A stretch of 64,000 nucleotides of DNA from Pararoseomonas sp. SCSIO 73927 (GCF_037040815.1 NZ_CP146232.1:5178001-5242000), one strand, 5' to 3'. Counted from the stretch's first letter, positions 26,161 through 34,794 are shown. Translations and numbers: made by a program. Notes: generated by a model not told the origin, from the sequence alone.

Positions 26161-27879
26161 TCAGAGGCCGCCGCGGAGCCGCAGGGAGAGGAAGTCCCGG
26201 TCGAAGTCCGGCAGGCCGGGATAGCCGCCGAGGCGGGTGGAGCGCTCGTAGGAGGCGAGAAGGGCGAGGTGGCGGCCGAAGCGCCACTCCAGGCCGATGG
26301 CCGCGGCCGCGTCCTCAATCCTCCGGCGCGGCTGGCTCAGCTCCAGCCGCTCCAGCCGCAGTTCCCCGGTGAGGGTGAGCTCCCGCGTCGCCTCGTGCTG
26401 GAGAAGCAGGGAGACGAGGTTGCGGATGTTGGGGATGGGGTCGGCGCGCACCAGGTCGTCGAGGCCGCGGCGGGCGGAGAGGGTGACGGCGGTGGTGCGG
26501 GTGGGGATCCAGGTGAGGAGGGCCTCGGCGGCGAGGCCCTGGAGCGGCTTGATGCCGCCCCCCTCGAAGCTGCGGTAGAGGTAGCCGAGGGAGGCGCGGG
26601 CGCGCCACACGGCGTCCGAGGTCCAGGAGCCGCCGGCGACGACCTGCCAGGCCTGGCCGTCATAGACGCGCGAGGCCCGGCTCTCCTGCCGGATGGCGTC
26701 GGTGGAGGCGGCGAGGGTGACGGCGTTGCCCGGCGTGAAGGCGTAGGCGGCGGCGACGCCGATCCCGGCCTGGTCGCGGTTGCTCGAGGCCAGGGAGGTG
26801 CCGCCGGCCGAGCCGAAGCGGAGGGAGGCGGCGGCGGCCTCGCCCTTCACGGTGAGGCCGCCCACGGTCCAGGTGGCGGAGGCGCGGGCCTCGTCCGTGT
26901 CGAAGGGCACGGGCAGGAGGACGCCGAGGGCCTGGGCGGAGGGGTCGCTGACGGAGAGGTGGCCGCGCAGGTGGCGGTAGGAGCCGGCGAAGGCCAGCTC
27001 GCGCGTCGCGTCCCAGCGGCCGGCGGCGGCGACGCTGTAATCCGTGGTGTTGTTGGCGTGGCGGCTGGCGTAGCCGATGTCGGTGACCGTTGCCTCCAGC
27101 GAGAGCGCGTCGCGGCGCCAGTCCGTATCCAGGCGCGCGCGCAGGGCCTCCGTGCGGAAGGCGTCGCCGACGGCGTTGCGGCGGCCCTGCGCGAAGAGGT
27201 TGCTGTCGTAGCCAGCACCGGCCTCCGCCGTGGCGTTGAGGGTGGCGGTGCCGACGCGCATGCCCTGCGGCCCGTCCTTGCCGCGCGGCTGGATCGTGGC
27301 GGGGGGCAGCGGCGGCAGCGGGTCCGGCAGGACGGAGCGGGCGAGGCGCGGCAGGCCGATGGCGACGAGGAGGGCCACGGCGACCGCGGCGACGGAGCGG
27401 GCGGAGCGCGGCGGCGGGGCGGGGATCGTGCGCGGGCGAGCGGCGGTACGGCGGCCGAAGCAGGGGAAGGGTGTGTCGGCCGCGGGGGGCGGGCCGGTGC
27501 GGGGCTTCGAGGAGGCGCCGGTGGGTGGAGATATGGGATCTCGGATCGGGGCAGGCCCGGGCGGCAGGGCGGCACGAGCAGGCGCTGCAGGGCCGGCCGA
27601 TCGAGGCACGGGCGGTTGGGTGACGGGCGCCAAGGACATGGGCGCCAAGGAAATGGGCGCCAAGGAAATGGACGGAGGAAGGACGGGTGCGGGCTGCCCT
27701 GTCGGGACGGCAGGCGCGCCACCGCGCGTTGGGGGGTGAACCGCGCGCGGGGGCGCTTGGCCCGCCTCGGCGATGCAGCCGGGTGGTGCGGCCCGGTGGC
27801 GGGCGCGGCCGAACTGCGGGAACGGGGCCTCGACCGCGGGCGGCGGGCCTTTGCCGGGCGGCGCGGGCCGGGGCTTCAC
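26161..27879 (-). CDS. Outer-membrane beta-barrel (BBP2-like) with proline-rich N-terminal extension
   Basis: A 572-residue protein. From about residue 205 it has the 'AGAGYDSNLFAQGRR' entry and alternating strands of the putative beta-barrel porin 2 family, ending 'FLSLRLRGGL', an outer-membrane-like end apart from the missing terminal aromatic residue. This family is frequent in alphaproteobacterial exopolysaccharide loci. The barrel is preceded by a hydrophobic stretch at about 160-182 that looks like a signal sequence, but before that lie some 155 proline-rich residues with two 'PFPxFGRx' motifs and three 'SLAP' units. The GTG start at 27879 overlaps the polymerase stop (GTGA), which supports this long N-terminus. 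How such a protein would be exported is unclear. Confidence 0.78.
   Translation of the reverse strand: MKPRPAPPGKGPPPAVEAPFPQFGRARHRAAPPGCIAEAGQAPPRAVHPPTRGGAPAVPTGQPAPVLPPSISLAPISLAPMSLAPVTQPPVPRSAGPAAPARAALPPGPAPIRDPISPPTGASSKPRTGPPPAADTPFPCFGRRTAARPRTIPAPPPRSARSVAAVAVALLVAIGLPRLARSVLPDPLPPLPPATIQPRGKDGPQGMRVGTATLNATAEAGAGYDSNLFAQGRRNAVGDAFRTEALRARLDTDWRRDALSLEATVTDIGYASRHANNTTDYSVAAAGRWDATRELAFAGSYRHLRGHLSVSDPSAQALGVLLPVPFDTDEARASATWTVGGLTVKGEAAAASLRFGSAGGTSLASSNRDQAGIGVAAAYAFTPGNAVTLAASTDAIRQESRASRVYDGQAWQVVAGGSWTSDAVWRARASLGYLYRSFEGGGIKPLQGLAAEALLTWIPTRTTAVTLSARRGLDDLVRADPIPNIRNLVSLLLQHEATRELTLTGELRLERLELSQPRRRIEDAAAAIGLEWRFGRHLALLASYERSTRLGGYPGLPDFDRDFLSLRLRGGL
27625..27669 (-). repeat. 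Three 15-bp tandem repeats inside the barrel protein's extension
   Basis: 'gggcgccaaggaaat' (first copy with 'gacat') occurs three times at 27625-27639, 27640-27654 and 27655-27669. Read on the minus strand it gives the pentapeptide [I/M]-S-L-A-P three times. Confidence 0.9.
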
Positions 27880-29165
27880 CGCGCGGGTTCCGCGGCCGCC
27901 GGGATCGCCTCCCCCGGGTTCGTCCCCTCCCCCTCCATCTCAACGGCCCCCTTTTCCGCCGGCCGCAGGCGCGCAACGGCGGCGATGAGGAGGACGGGGA
28001 AGAGCACGGGCGGGAACTGCTGGTATCCGCCGGCGAAGAGGACGAGGAAGAGCAGCGCGGGCAGGAGGAGCGACTGGCGCGGCGTGCGCTCCGCCACGAG
28101 ATAGAGGGCGAGGTAGATGGCGACGGCGGGGAAGCCGTACTCGATCGCCAGTTTCACCGGGACGTTGGCGGTGTTCTCGTAGGTCACGGGCAGGCGCTCG
28201 GCGGTGCTGGCGCCGAGGCCGAGGAAGGGCGCCCAGCTCGTCCGCTCCATCGCGAAGTCCAGCAGCCAGTAGGGCGTGACGAAGCGGGCGTGGCCGGAGG
28301 TGCCGATGCGCCGGAACTCGTCCGCGCGCTCCGCGAAGGCGGCGAACACGTCCGGCAGGGCGAAGGCGAGAATGCCGAGGGCGAGGCCGAGGACAAGGGC
28401 GGTGGCCCCGGCGAGGAGGAGCCCGTTGCGTTGCCCGAGGGCGACGCGGAGGAGGAAGACGCCGAGCACGATCCAGCCCGTGCCGGAGACGGAGGCGACG
28501 AGGGCGACGGGGAAGAGCAGCAGGTGGGAGAGGCGGCGGAAGACCGCGATCTCAATGATGAGGCCGAGGGCCATGTACTGGGCGAAGACCGAGGGCTCCA
28601 CGAGGGTGAGGCCGTTGGATTTGAGGAGGGCGCCGCCATCGCTGGCGGGGATGACGGTGTTGTAGCCGGGGACGAGGATCGCGTCCGGCAGGACGCCCGC
28701 GAAGGTGAAGAGGCCGGGCATGCCCTGCCCCAGCACGAACTGCGCCGCGAACTGCGCGAGGCCGAGCCCGGCGCAGAGGGTGAGCGCGGACTGGATGATG
28801 CCGAAGAAGCGCCGCTCCGGCAGCGCCCGCGCGAAGCCGAGGGTGGCGAAGGCGGTAAGGCCGAGGAAGTGTGCGACGGAGGTCCAGGAGACCGGCGGCA
28901 GCATCGGCGGCGAGGCGGCGACGGCGAAGGCGGTGCTGACGGCCGCGACGAAGACGAGGAGGAGGAAGATCGCGAAGCGGCGGGGATCGAGCACGAGGCC
29001 GCCCGCCAGCATCGCCCAGCCCGCCGCCGCGAGGCCGAGCGGGCCGACGAGGGAGATGAACTGATCCCCCACCGGGATGGCGAAGCGCTGCAGCAGGATC
29101 GCCGAGAGCATCAGGATCGCGGTGAAGGTGGCGGCGACGTCCTCGGCCCTCTGCCGTTCCGTCAT
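27876..29165 (-). CDS. O-antigen ligase/polymerase family protein (Wzy-like)
   Basis: A 429-residue protein with about ten to twelve membrane segments and one larger periplasmic loop after the middle, containing 'ERADEFRRIGTSGHARFVTPYWLLD' (landmarks RIGTSGHAR and PYWLLD), which resembles the Wzy_C/O-antigen ligase region. In a locus with a Wzx-like flippase and a Wzz-like protein but no lipid-A targets, polymerisation of repeat units in the periplasm is the likely job. The start ATG at 29165 overlaps the GT4 stop (ATGA), and its stop overlaps the barrel gene's start, so the three minus-strand genes are translationally coupled. Confidence 0.82.
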   Translation of the reverse strand: MTERQRAEDVAATFTAILMLSAILLQRFAIPVGDQFISLVGPLGLAAAGWAMLAGGLVLDPRRFAIFLLLVFVAAVSTAFAVAASPPMLPPVSWTSVAHFLGLTAFATLGFARALPERRFFGIIQSALTLCAGLGLAQFAAQFVLGQGMPGLFTFAGVLPDAILVPGYNTVIPASDGGALLKSNGLTLVEPSVFAQYMALGLIIEIAVFRRLSHLLLFPVALVASVSGTGWIVLGVFLLRVALGQRNGLLLAGATALVLGLALGILAFALPDVFAAFAERADEFRRIGTSGHARFVTPYWLLDFAMERTSWAPFLGLGASTAERLPVTYENTANVPVKLAIEYGFPAVAIYLALYLVAERTPRQSLLLPALLFLVLFAGGYQQFPPVLFPVLLIAAVARLRPAEKGAVEMEGEGTNPGEAIPAAAEPAR

Positions 29166-30322
29166 TGCGGAGGTCGGGCGGCCGTGGAACGGGCCGCTTC
29201 GTAGAGCGCCGCGTGGGCAGCGGCGGATTCGGCCCAGCCTGCCGTGTCGCGCGCGATGTCGAGCGCGCGGGCGGACATGCGGGCGGCCAGGGCGCGATCC
29301 GTGAGGACGCGCTCCAGCGCGGCGGCCAGGGCGGCGGCGTCGCCGGGCGGCACGGCGATGCCGGGCGGGTCCGGCGCGTCCAGCACCTCGGCGAAGGTGC
29401 CGAGGCGGGAGGCGACCACGGGGCGGCCGCGCGCCAGCGCGATGCCGAGCACGCCGCTGGCCTCGATCTCGCGATAGGGGAAGGCGGCGATCGTGCCGGG
29501 GGAGAGGAGGGCCGCGAAGGCCTCGTCCGGCACGAAGCCCGGGCGCAGGTCCAGGGCGACGCCGCGCGCTTCCGCCAGGGCACGGAGCGGGGCGAGGTCC
29601 ATCATCGGCTTGCCGACGATCCGCAGGGGGACGGCGGCGCGCAGGGCTTCGGGGAGGCGGGCGAAGGCCTCCACGAGCAGGTCGGCGCCCTTGTAGGGCT
29701 GGATCTTGCCGAGCAGCAGGACAGCGGGCGGGGCGTCCTCCGCGTCCGGCGCGGTGCCGGCGGCGACGGGGAGCAGCGGCGGGTGCGGCATGCGCGCGAT
29801 CCGGGCCGGGTCCAGGCCGAGGGCGCGCAGGCGCGATTCGCCCTGGGCGGTGTGGACCACCAGCCGATCCATCCCGCGCAGGCAGGCCAGGAAGCCGGCG
29901 CGGCGCAGCGCGGAGGCGTCGCCGTTGGAGGGTTCCGTGTCGTGCACGGTCAGCACCAGCGGGGCGATGCGGCGGAGTGCGGGCAGGACGGCGCGGTCCA
30001 GCGCCGGCAGGGGGAGCCACTGGAAGTGGATGACGTCCGGGCGCTCCCGCCGCAGGCGGGCGAGGAGGCGGAGCATGGAGGCGCCGTGGTCCAGCCCCTT
30101 GGCGAGAAGGCGGAGCGGGCCCGGCAGGGGACGGCGGCCGGCGGCGGGCTCGGTGACGGGGTAGAAGTCGGGCGCGACCTCCAGGCCCGCGGCGTCGCCG
30201 TCCTCGGCGCGCGGGGCGCGGGCGTGCAGCACGACGTGGTGCCCCGCAGCCGCTAGGGCGCGCGCCAGGGCCGCGTCGTAGGGCAGCGTGAACAGCGACG
30301 GATCGACGAGCGCGACGCGCAA
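29162..30322 (-). CDS. Glycosyltransferase family 4
   Basis: A 386-residue GT-B enzyme. The N-terminal domain has 'DVIHFQWLPLPALDR' and 'LVLTVHDTEPSNG'; the C-terminal domain has 'VLLLGKIQPYKGADLLVEAF', the donor-phosphate Lys region, and 'FPYREIEASGVLGIALARGRPVVAS', a form of the E-x7-E motif, with landmarks YREIEASG and GRPVVAS. These mark a retaining GT4 that adds a sugar to the lipid-linked repeat unit on the cytoplasmic side. The start is a TTG at 30322; no ATG or GTG alternative lies near the N-terminus. It heads a three-gene minus-strand operon and is divergent from the flippase gene across 141 bp. Confidence 0.87.
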   Translation of the reverse strand: MRVALVDPSLFTLPYDAALARALAAAGHHVVLHARAPRAEDGDAAGLEVAPDFYPVTEPAAGRRPLPGPLRLLAKGLDHGASMLRLLARLRRERPDVIHFQWLPLPALDRAVLPALRRIAPLVLTVHDTEPSNGDASALRRAGFLACLRGMDRLVVHTAQGESRLRALGLDPARIARMPHPPLLPVAAGTAPDAEDAPPAVLLLGKIQPYKGADLLVEAFARLPEALRAAVPLRIVGKPMMDLAPLRALAEARGVALDLRPGFVPDEAFAALLSPGTIAAFPYREIEASGVLGIALARGRPVVASRLGTFAEVLDAPDPPGIAVPPGDAAALAAALERVLTDRALAARMSARALDIARDTAGWAESAAAHAALYEAARSTAARPPQ

Positions 30323-30463
30323 GAGAGCCCCCTCGGCCGGTGGCCCCCCGGCTCCGGCCCCCCCGGCTCCGGCGCCCCGGTTGCGACACAGGCGGCATCC
30401 CTACACGCCCGGGTGGTTCCGTGCTAGCGTTCGTAAAGCGCCTCTTCCACGCCTCCGGGCCCC

Positions 30464-31999
30464 GTGGCGCGCCTGCCAGGAGGCTCTCCCTCGCCCGCTC
30501 CGCCTTATCCGCCCCCTCGGGCGCCTTCACAGGCGCCGCCCAGCGGGCCGCAGCCGCACGTCTCGAATCTCGGATCGGGCCGGGGGCGCGCGCTGCTCTG
30601 GTCGGTGGTGGAGGGCGGCAGCCTCACGGTCCTCTCCCTCGTCGCGCTCGTCGTCTTCGCGCGGCTGCTGACGCCGGCGGAGGTGGGGCTGGCGGCGCTC
30701 GCGCTCGGCGTCGTGCAGCTGCTGAACCTGCCGGTGGAGATGCTGTTCCACGACGCGCTGGTGCAGCGCCGCTCGGTGGAGGACCGGCACTTCGACGCGG
30801 CCTTCACCGCATCGGCCGGGATGGGGCTGCTGATGGCCGGGCTGTGCTGGGCGGCCGAGCCGCTGCTGGGCGGGGTGGTGGACGGGAGCCTTCCTCTCGT
30901 CCTGGCCTGGATGTCGCTCTCCCTCCCCGCCTCCGGGCTCGCCTCCGCGCTCGTCGCGCGCAGCCGGCGGGAGTTCCGGTTCCGCTCGCTCGCCGCGCGC
31001 TCCCTCATCGCGCGGGCGGTCTCCTTCCTCGCGGGGATCGCCCTGGCCTTCGCGGACGCGGGGGTCTGGGCGATGGTGGCGCAGCACCTGCTGCAGGTCT
31101 GGCTCTCGGCCGTGGTGCTCTGGCTCGGGGCGCCGGACCGGCCGCGGCTGCGGGTGGCGCCGGCGGAGACGCGGGAGCTGGCGGGGTTCGGCGGCACGGC
31201 GACGGGCGCGCTGATCGTGGAATGGGCGGTGCACCGGCTGCTGACGCTGCAGATCGGCGCGGCGCTGGGGCTGGAGGCGGCGGGGCAGTTCTCCCTCGCC
31301 TCCCGCGTCGTGGACATGCTGCGCGCGACGGTGGCGGGCGCGCTGGTGCAGCCGGCGCTGCCGCTGATGGCGCGCCTGCAGGAGCGGCACCGGGCGCTGC
31401 GGGCGCTGTGGTCCGGCGCGACGGAGCTGACCTGCGCGATCACCTTTCCCCTTTTCGCGGGGCTGGCGGCGGTGGCGCCGGCGATGGTGGCGGCGGTGTT
31501 CGGGCCGGGCTGGGCGCCGGCGGCGCCGCTGGTGGCCGTGCTCTCGGTGGCGGCGATGCTGACCTTCGCGCGGCTCTACGCGGTGCCGGCGCTGACGGCG
31601 CTCGGGCGGCCGCGCGCGGTGCTGGGGGTGCGGCTGGCGGAGGTGCCGGCGCTGCTGGCGATCCCGCTGCTCGGGCCCGGGCTGGTCGGCGCCACGGCGG
31701 TCTATGCCTGGCGCGCGCTCCTCGCGCTGCCGGTGGAGGTGTGGGCGCTGCGCGGCGCGGCGGGGCTTTCCGCCCTGCGGCAGGCACGGGGGCTGCCCGC
31801 CCTCGCGCTGCTCGCGGGGGTGATGGGGGTGGCCGTTCACCTTCTCGGGGCGGGATTGGCGGGATGGCCGCCCGCGATCGTGCTGGCGGTGCAGGTGGCG
31901 GCGGGGGCGGTGCTGTGGTTCGTGCTGCTGGGGCTGGCCCGGCGCGTGCTGCTGCGGCGGCTGGTGCGGGTGGTGACACGGCTGGTGGGAAGAGGATGA
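30464..31999 (+). CDS. Oligosaccharide flippase (Wzx/MATE-like)
   Basis: A 511-residue membrane protein with about twelve to fourteen segments. The N-terminal 40 residues are Pro/Ser-rich and soluble, then 'GRALLWSVVEGGSLTVLSLVALVVFARLLTPAEVGLAAL' shows the MOP-superfamily entry (landmarks LLWSVVEGG and FARLLTPAEVG). This fold moves lipid-linked repeat units across the inner membrane. GTG at 30464 is the only plausible start that keeps the frame; no clear ribosome site is visible, so the precise N-terminus is uncertain. Its stop overlaps the GT8 start by ATGA, coupling the two genes. Confidence 0.86.
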   Translation: MARLPGGSPSPAPPYPPPRAPSQAPPSGPQPHVSNLGSGRGRALLWSVVEGGSLTVLSLVALVVFARLLTPAEVGLAALALGVVQLLNLPVEMLFHDALVQRRSVEDRHFDAAFTASAGMGLLMAGLCWAAEPLLGGVVDGSLPLVLAWMSLSLPASGLASALVARSRREFRFRSLAARSLIARAVSFLAGIALAFADAGVWAMVAQHLLQVWLSAVVLWLGAPDRPRLRVAPAETRELAGFGGTATGALIVEWAVHRLLTLQIGAALGLEAAGQFSLASRVVDMLRATVAGALVQPALPLMARLQERHRALRALWSGATELTCAITFPLFAGLAAVAPAMVAAVFGPGWAPAAPLVAVLSVAAMLTFARLYAVPALTALGRPRAVLGVRLAEVPALLAIPLLGPGLVGATAVYAWRALLALPVEVWALRGAAGLSALRQARGLPALALLAGVMGVAVHLLGAGLAGWPPAIVLAVQVAAGAVLWFVLLGLARRVLLRRLVRVVTRLVGRG

Positions 32000-32892
32000 G
32001 CATGGCGGGAATGGTGCCGCGCGACCTGGTCGTGGTGACGGCGGGGGACACGAACTTCATGGGCTTCATGCGGGGGATGGTTTCGTCCCTGCGCGCGCTG
32101 CCGGGGATGGAGGAGGTGCCGCTGCGGGTGATGGACCTCGGGCTGACCGGGGAGGACCGGGCCTGGCTGGCGGAGCGCGGGGCGGAGTTCGCGACGCCGC
32201 GCGGGCATTTCGGCGTGACGGCGGGGTCCGTGCCGGCGCACCACCTCGGCTACATCTCGCGCCCCTATTTCCGGGACTATTTCCCGGGCTATGGCCGGTA
32301 CCTTTACGTGGACGGCGACGCCTGGCTGCAGCGGCGGGACTGCGTGGACGCCTACCTGGAGGGCGCGGCGGCGAAGGGGCTGTCGATCGCGCATGAGCGA
32401 TCCCCGGACTACCGGTTCCAGGCCTGGCTGATGGCCTGGATGGCGAAGCACACCTATCTCGGCTTCGGGGTGCTGGACGCGGCCTGGCTGATGGTGGCGA
32501 CGCCCGTCAATGCCGGGATCTTCTGCATGACGGACACGGCGCCGCACTGGGATGCCTGGGCGGCCAACTACGAGGGCGCCTACAGGCGGTCCGGCACCGT
32601 CGCGCCGCACGACCAGTACGCGCTGAACCTGCTGACGGCGGGGCGCCTGCTGGGGCGCGGGCGGCTGCCGGCGGCGATCCTGCCGCCGCGCTACAACTGG
32701 ATCTGCGACCGCGGGCCGCCGATGTGGAACGACGCGGAGGGGGCCTTCTGCGAGCCGCGCGCGCCCTACACGGTGCTGGGGGCGCTGCACCTGGCAGGGC
32801 CTGCGAAGAAGGAGAGCTACGAGGTCCGGCGGACAGGCGGCGGGACCTTCCAGGCGATGCTGACCTGGGGCGCGCGGCCGCCGGGCGGCTAG
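31996..32892 (+). CDS. Glycosyltransferase family 8-like enzyme
   Basis: A 298-residue soluble protein. 'VVTAGDTNFMGFMRGMVSSL' opens a GT-A nucleotide-binding fold, 'GRYLYVDGDAWLQ' carries the DxD metal motif (DGDAW), and 'TPVNAGIFCMTD' plus 'DQYALNLLTAG' match the GT8 acceptor region. GT8 enzymes are retaining galactosyl/glucosyl transferases; the sugar cannot be told from sequence. It is coupled to the flippase gene (ATGA overlap) and its TAG stop shares the bases CTAG with the stop of the convergent lactonase gene, marking the edge of the exopolysaccharide locus. Confidence 0.82.
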   Translation: MSMAGMVPRDLVVVTAGDTNFMGFMRGMVSSLRALPGMEEVPLRVMDLGLTGEDRAWLAERGAEFATPRGHFGVTAGSVPAHHLGYISRPYFRDYFPGYGRYLYVDGDAWLQRRDCVDAYLEGAAAKGLSIAHERSPDYRFQAWLMAWMAKHTYLGFGVLDAAWLMVATPVNAGIFCMTDTAPHWDAWAANYEGAYRRSGTVAPHDQYALNLLTAGRLLGRGRLPAAILPPRYNWICDRGPPMWNDAEGAFCEPRAPYTVLGALHLAGPAKKESYEVRRTGGGTFQAMLTWGARPPGG

Positions 32893-33701
32893 GCCGGGCG
32901 CAGCACCTCCGCAAGGAAGGATTCCACGGCCGCGTTGAAGGGGCCGGGCGCCTCGATGCAGGGAAGATGGCCGGCATCGGGGATCTCGACGAAGCGGGCG
33001 TTGGAGATGGATCCGGTCATGGCGCGCATGGTGGTGGGCATGGCGCCGTCGGCGGCCCCGGCGACCAGCAGGACGGGCTGGCGCAGGCCGGGGAGCTCCG
33101 CGCGGATGTCGTAGGATTGCAGGGCGCGGGCGCAGGCGACGAAGCCGGGTTCGGGCGTCGTCGCGATCATGTCCCGCACGCGGGGGATGGCCGGGTGCCC
33201 CGCCGCGGTGGAGGCGGGGGAGAACCAGCGGGCCACCGTGACCGCGGCGAAGGCCTCCATGCCCTTCTGGCGTGCGAGGTCCATGCGGTCCTGCCAGGCC
33301 TGTGCCCCGCCCGGCGCGGTGGCGGCCTGCCCGTCCGAGGCGATGACGGCGGAGACGAGGTCCGGACGGCGCGCGGCGAGGAGGAGCGCGGTGGCGGCAC
33401 CCATGGAGACGCCAACGACGACCGCGCTGCGGATGCCGAACACGTCCATCAGCGCGGCGGCGTCCTCCGCCAGGACGTCCAGGCTCGCGGGGTCGGGCGG
33501 GACTTCCGTGCCGCCGTGGCCGCGCTGGTCGTAGCGGAGGATGCGGTGGCGGCCGGCGAGGACGGCGACCTGCTCGTTCCAGACGGAGAGGTTCGTCACG
33601 AGGGAGTTGCTGAACACCATCGGGGGCGCACCCTCCGGCCCATCGAGGCGGCAGTGGAAGAGGAGGCCGTTCGCGCGCACCGATTGCGTCCCGTCTCTCA
33701 A
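32889..33701 (-). CDS. pcaD: Alpha/beta hydrolase, 3-oxoadipate enol-lactonase-like (PcaD)
   Basis: A 270-residue alpha/beta hydrolase. Visible are 'RILRYDQRGHGGTEVP' (oxyanion/cap region), nucleophile elbow 'VVGVSMGAAT' (Ser near residue 99), 'VAGAADGAMP' (acid Asp) and 'DAGHLPCIEAP' (catalytic His). The pattern fits PcaD, which opens 3-oxoadipate enol-lactone to 3-oxoadipate in the protocatechuate branch. The presence of pcaH and pcaG 2 kb away supports this. The start is TTG at 33701 after GGAGAGAAG. No pcaB is in the window, and the only CMD-family gene (42307) is longer than PcaC, so the pathway here is incomplete. Confidence 0.72.
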   Translation of the reverse strand: MRDGTQSVRANGLLFHCRLDGPEGAPPMVFSNSLVTNLSVWNEQVAVLAGRHRILRYDQRGHGGTEVPPDPASLDVLAEDAAALMDVFGIRSAVVVGVSMGAATALLLAARRPDLVSAVIASDGQAATAPGGAQAWQDRMDLARQKGMEAFAAVTVARWFSPASTAAGHPAIPRVRDMIATTPEPGFVACARALQSYDIRAELPGLRQPVLLVAGAADGAMPTTMRAMTGSISNARFVEIPDAGHLPCIEAPGPFNAAVESFLAEVLRPA

Positions 33702-33753
33702 GGCTTCTCTCCGCTCAGGCGTGGGTGGTGCCGGTCCCCGGCGGGACGGCGGA

Positions 33754-34602
33754 TCAGGGGAGGTTCCGCGCGAAGGCGATGAGGGCTTCCGCCACGGCGG
33801 CGGGCTGTTCCGGCACCAGGGCGTGGCCGGCCCGCTCCACCACCACCCGGGTCACCTGCGGGCCGAGGCTGGCGCGCAATTCCTCGAGCGAGGGGGGTGC
33901 CGCGATCGCGTCCTCGGCGGCGGCGACGTAGAGCAGCGGGTGGCGCTCCGCCGCGCGGAGCCAGGCCTTGTCGGCGGTGGCGGCGGCCGCGGCGCGCTGG
34001 GCGATGGAGACCTCGGGGTGCCAGCCCGGCAACCACACCGTCGCGTCGTTGCCGGGCGCGAAGTAGGCGCGGCGGAGGTGCGACAGGCGCTCCTCGTCCG
34101 ACAGGGTGAGGGTGAAGCTGGCGGTGATGGAGCGGCGGATCTCCGGGTCCACCTCCGTGCCGGTCACGGCGGCAAGGAGCGCGACAGCGCGCACAAGGTC
34201 CGGCCGGTCGTGCGAGAGCACGCGCGCCACCCAGTTCCCCGCCGCATGGCCCGCGACGATGGCGGGGCCGGCGCGCTCCGCCTCGATCGCGAGCGCCACG
34301 TCGGCCGCCATGTCGTGCAGCGTGGCGCCGGGGTGGAGCGGGGTGGAGCCGCCGATGCCGCGCGGCTCCGGCCGCAGCACGCGGAATCCGGCGGCGGCGA
34401 GACGCGGGGCGAGGTCGTCGAAATCCTCCTGTCCCCTTCCGAGGGAGGGCAGGAGGAGGATGAGGGGCCCGCTTCCCTCCCGCATCAGGGTCAGCCGCCC
34501 GGCGGGGATGTCCAGCGTGTCGTGTTCCACCATCGCGGCAGGCATCCCCGGCAATCCGATCGTCAGCAGCGCGAGGGCCGTGGCCGCCGAGCGACGCCGC
34601 AT
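33754..34602 (-). CDS. Exported alpha/beta hydrolase fold protein lacking the nucleophile serine
   Basis: A 282-residue protein with an N-terminal signal (basic 'MRRRS', hydrophobic stretch, AxA-type site near residue 23), then an alpha/beta hydrolase fold: 'LILLLPSLGRGQEDFDDLA', 'RVLRPEPRGIGGSTPL' and the elbow 'IVAGHAAGNWVARVL'. In the G-x-S-x-G motif the nucleophile position (residue 120) is Ala. The acid and His regions ('AAEDAIAAPP', 'ERAGHALVPEQP') are kept. I recall other hydrolase-fold proteins with an Ala in this position, so it may be a genuine subfamily. It is probably a binding protein or non-serine enzyme in the periplasm. It is divergent from a Bug receptor gene over a dyad. Confidence 0.75.
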   Translation of the reverse strand: MRRRSAATALALLTIGLPGMPAAMVEHDTLDIPAGRLTLMREGSGPLILLLPSLGRGQEDFDDLAPRLAAAGFRVLRPEPRGIGGSTPLHPGATLHDMAADVALAIEAERAGPAIVAGHAAGNWVARVLSHDRPDLVRAVALLAAVTGTEVDPEIRRSITASFTLTLSDEERLSHLRRAYFAPGNDATVWLPGWHPEVSIAQRAAAAATADKAWLRAAERHPLLYVAAAEDAIAAPPSLEELRASLGPQVTRVVVERAGHALVPEQPAAVAEALIAFARNLP

Positions 34603-34656
34603 CCCCTTCCCTCCCCCTGCCCTCTGGCCGGGAACGGTGCCAGCGGCGGTGCTGAA

Positions 34657-34680
34657 TGTCAAAAGGTCAGTCGATTGACA
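34657..34680. promoter_or_regulatory. Dyad TGTCAA-N12-TTGACA in a divergent promoter region
   Basis: A perfect 6-bp inverted repeat with a 12-bp centre lies between the divergent hydrolase (minus) and Bug receptor (plus) genes. Each arm is also a consensus -35 hexamer (TTGACA) for the gene it faces, but no good -10 was found at 17 bp. An operator for a local regulator such as the GntR protein at 39610 is possible. Confidence 0.4.
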
Positions 34681-34794
34681 TAAGGGAGGCGTTTCCGGCA
34701 GGCTTGCCCCCGTCCAGGGGATCGGGCTCAAGCTTCGATCCGCAGCGCAGGGCCGGAACGGCCCGCGCGGAACGTCCGGAAGGTTGGAACAGGA

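Noticed and set aside
30340..30400. Direct repeats of 'ccggctccgg' in the GT4/flippase gap as a functional site
   Set aside because: Low-complexity C/G-rich sequence similar to other spacers in this genome; no symmetry or spacing that points to a site.
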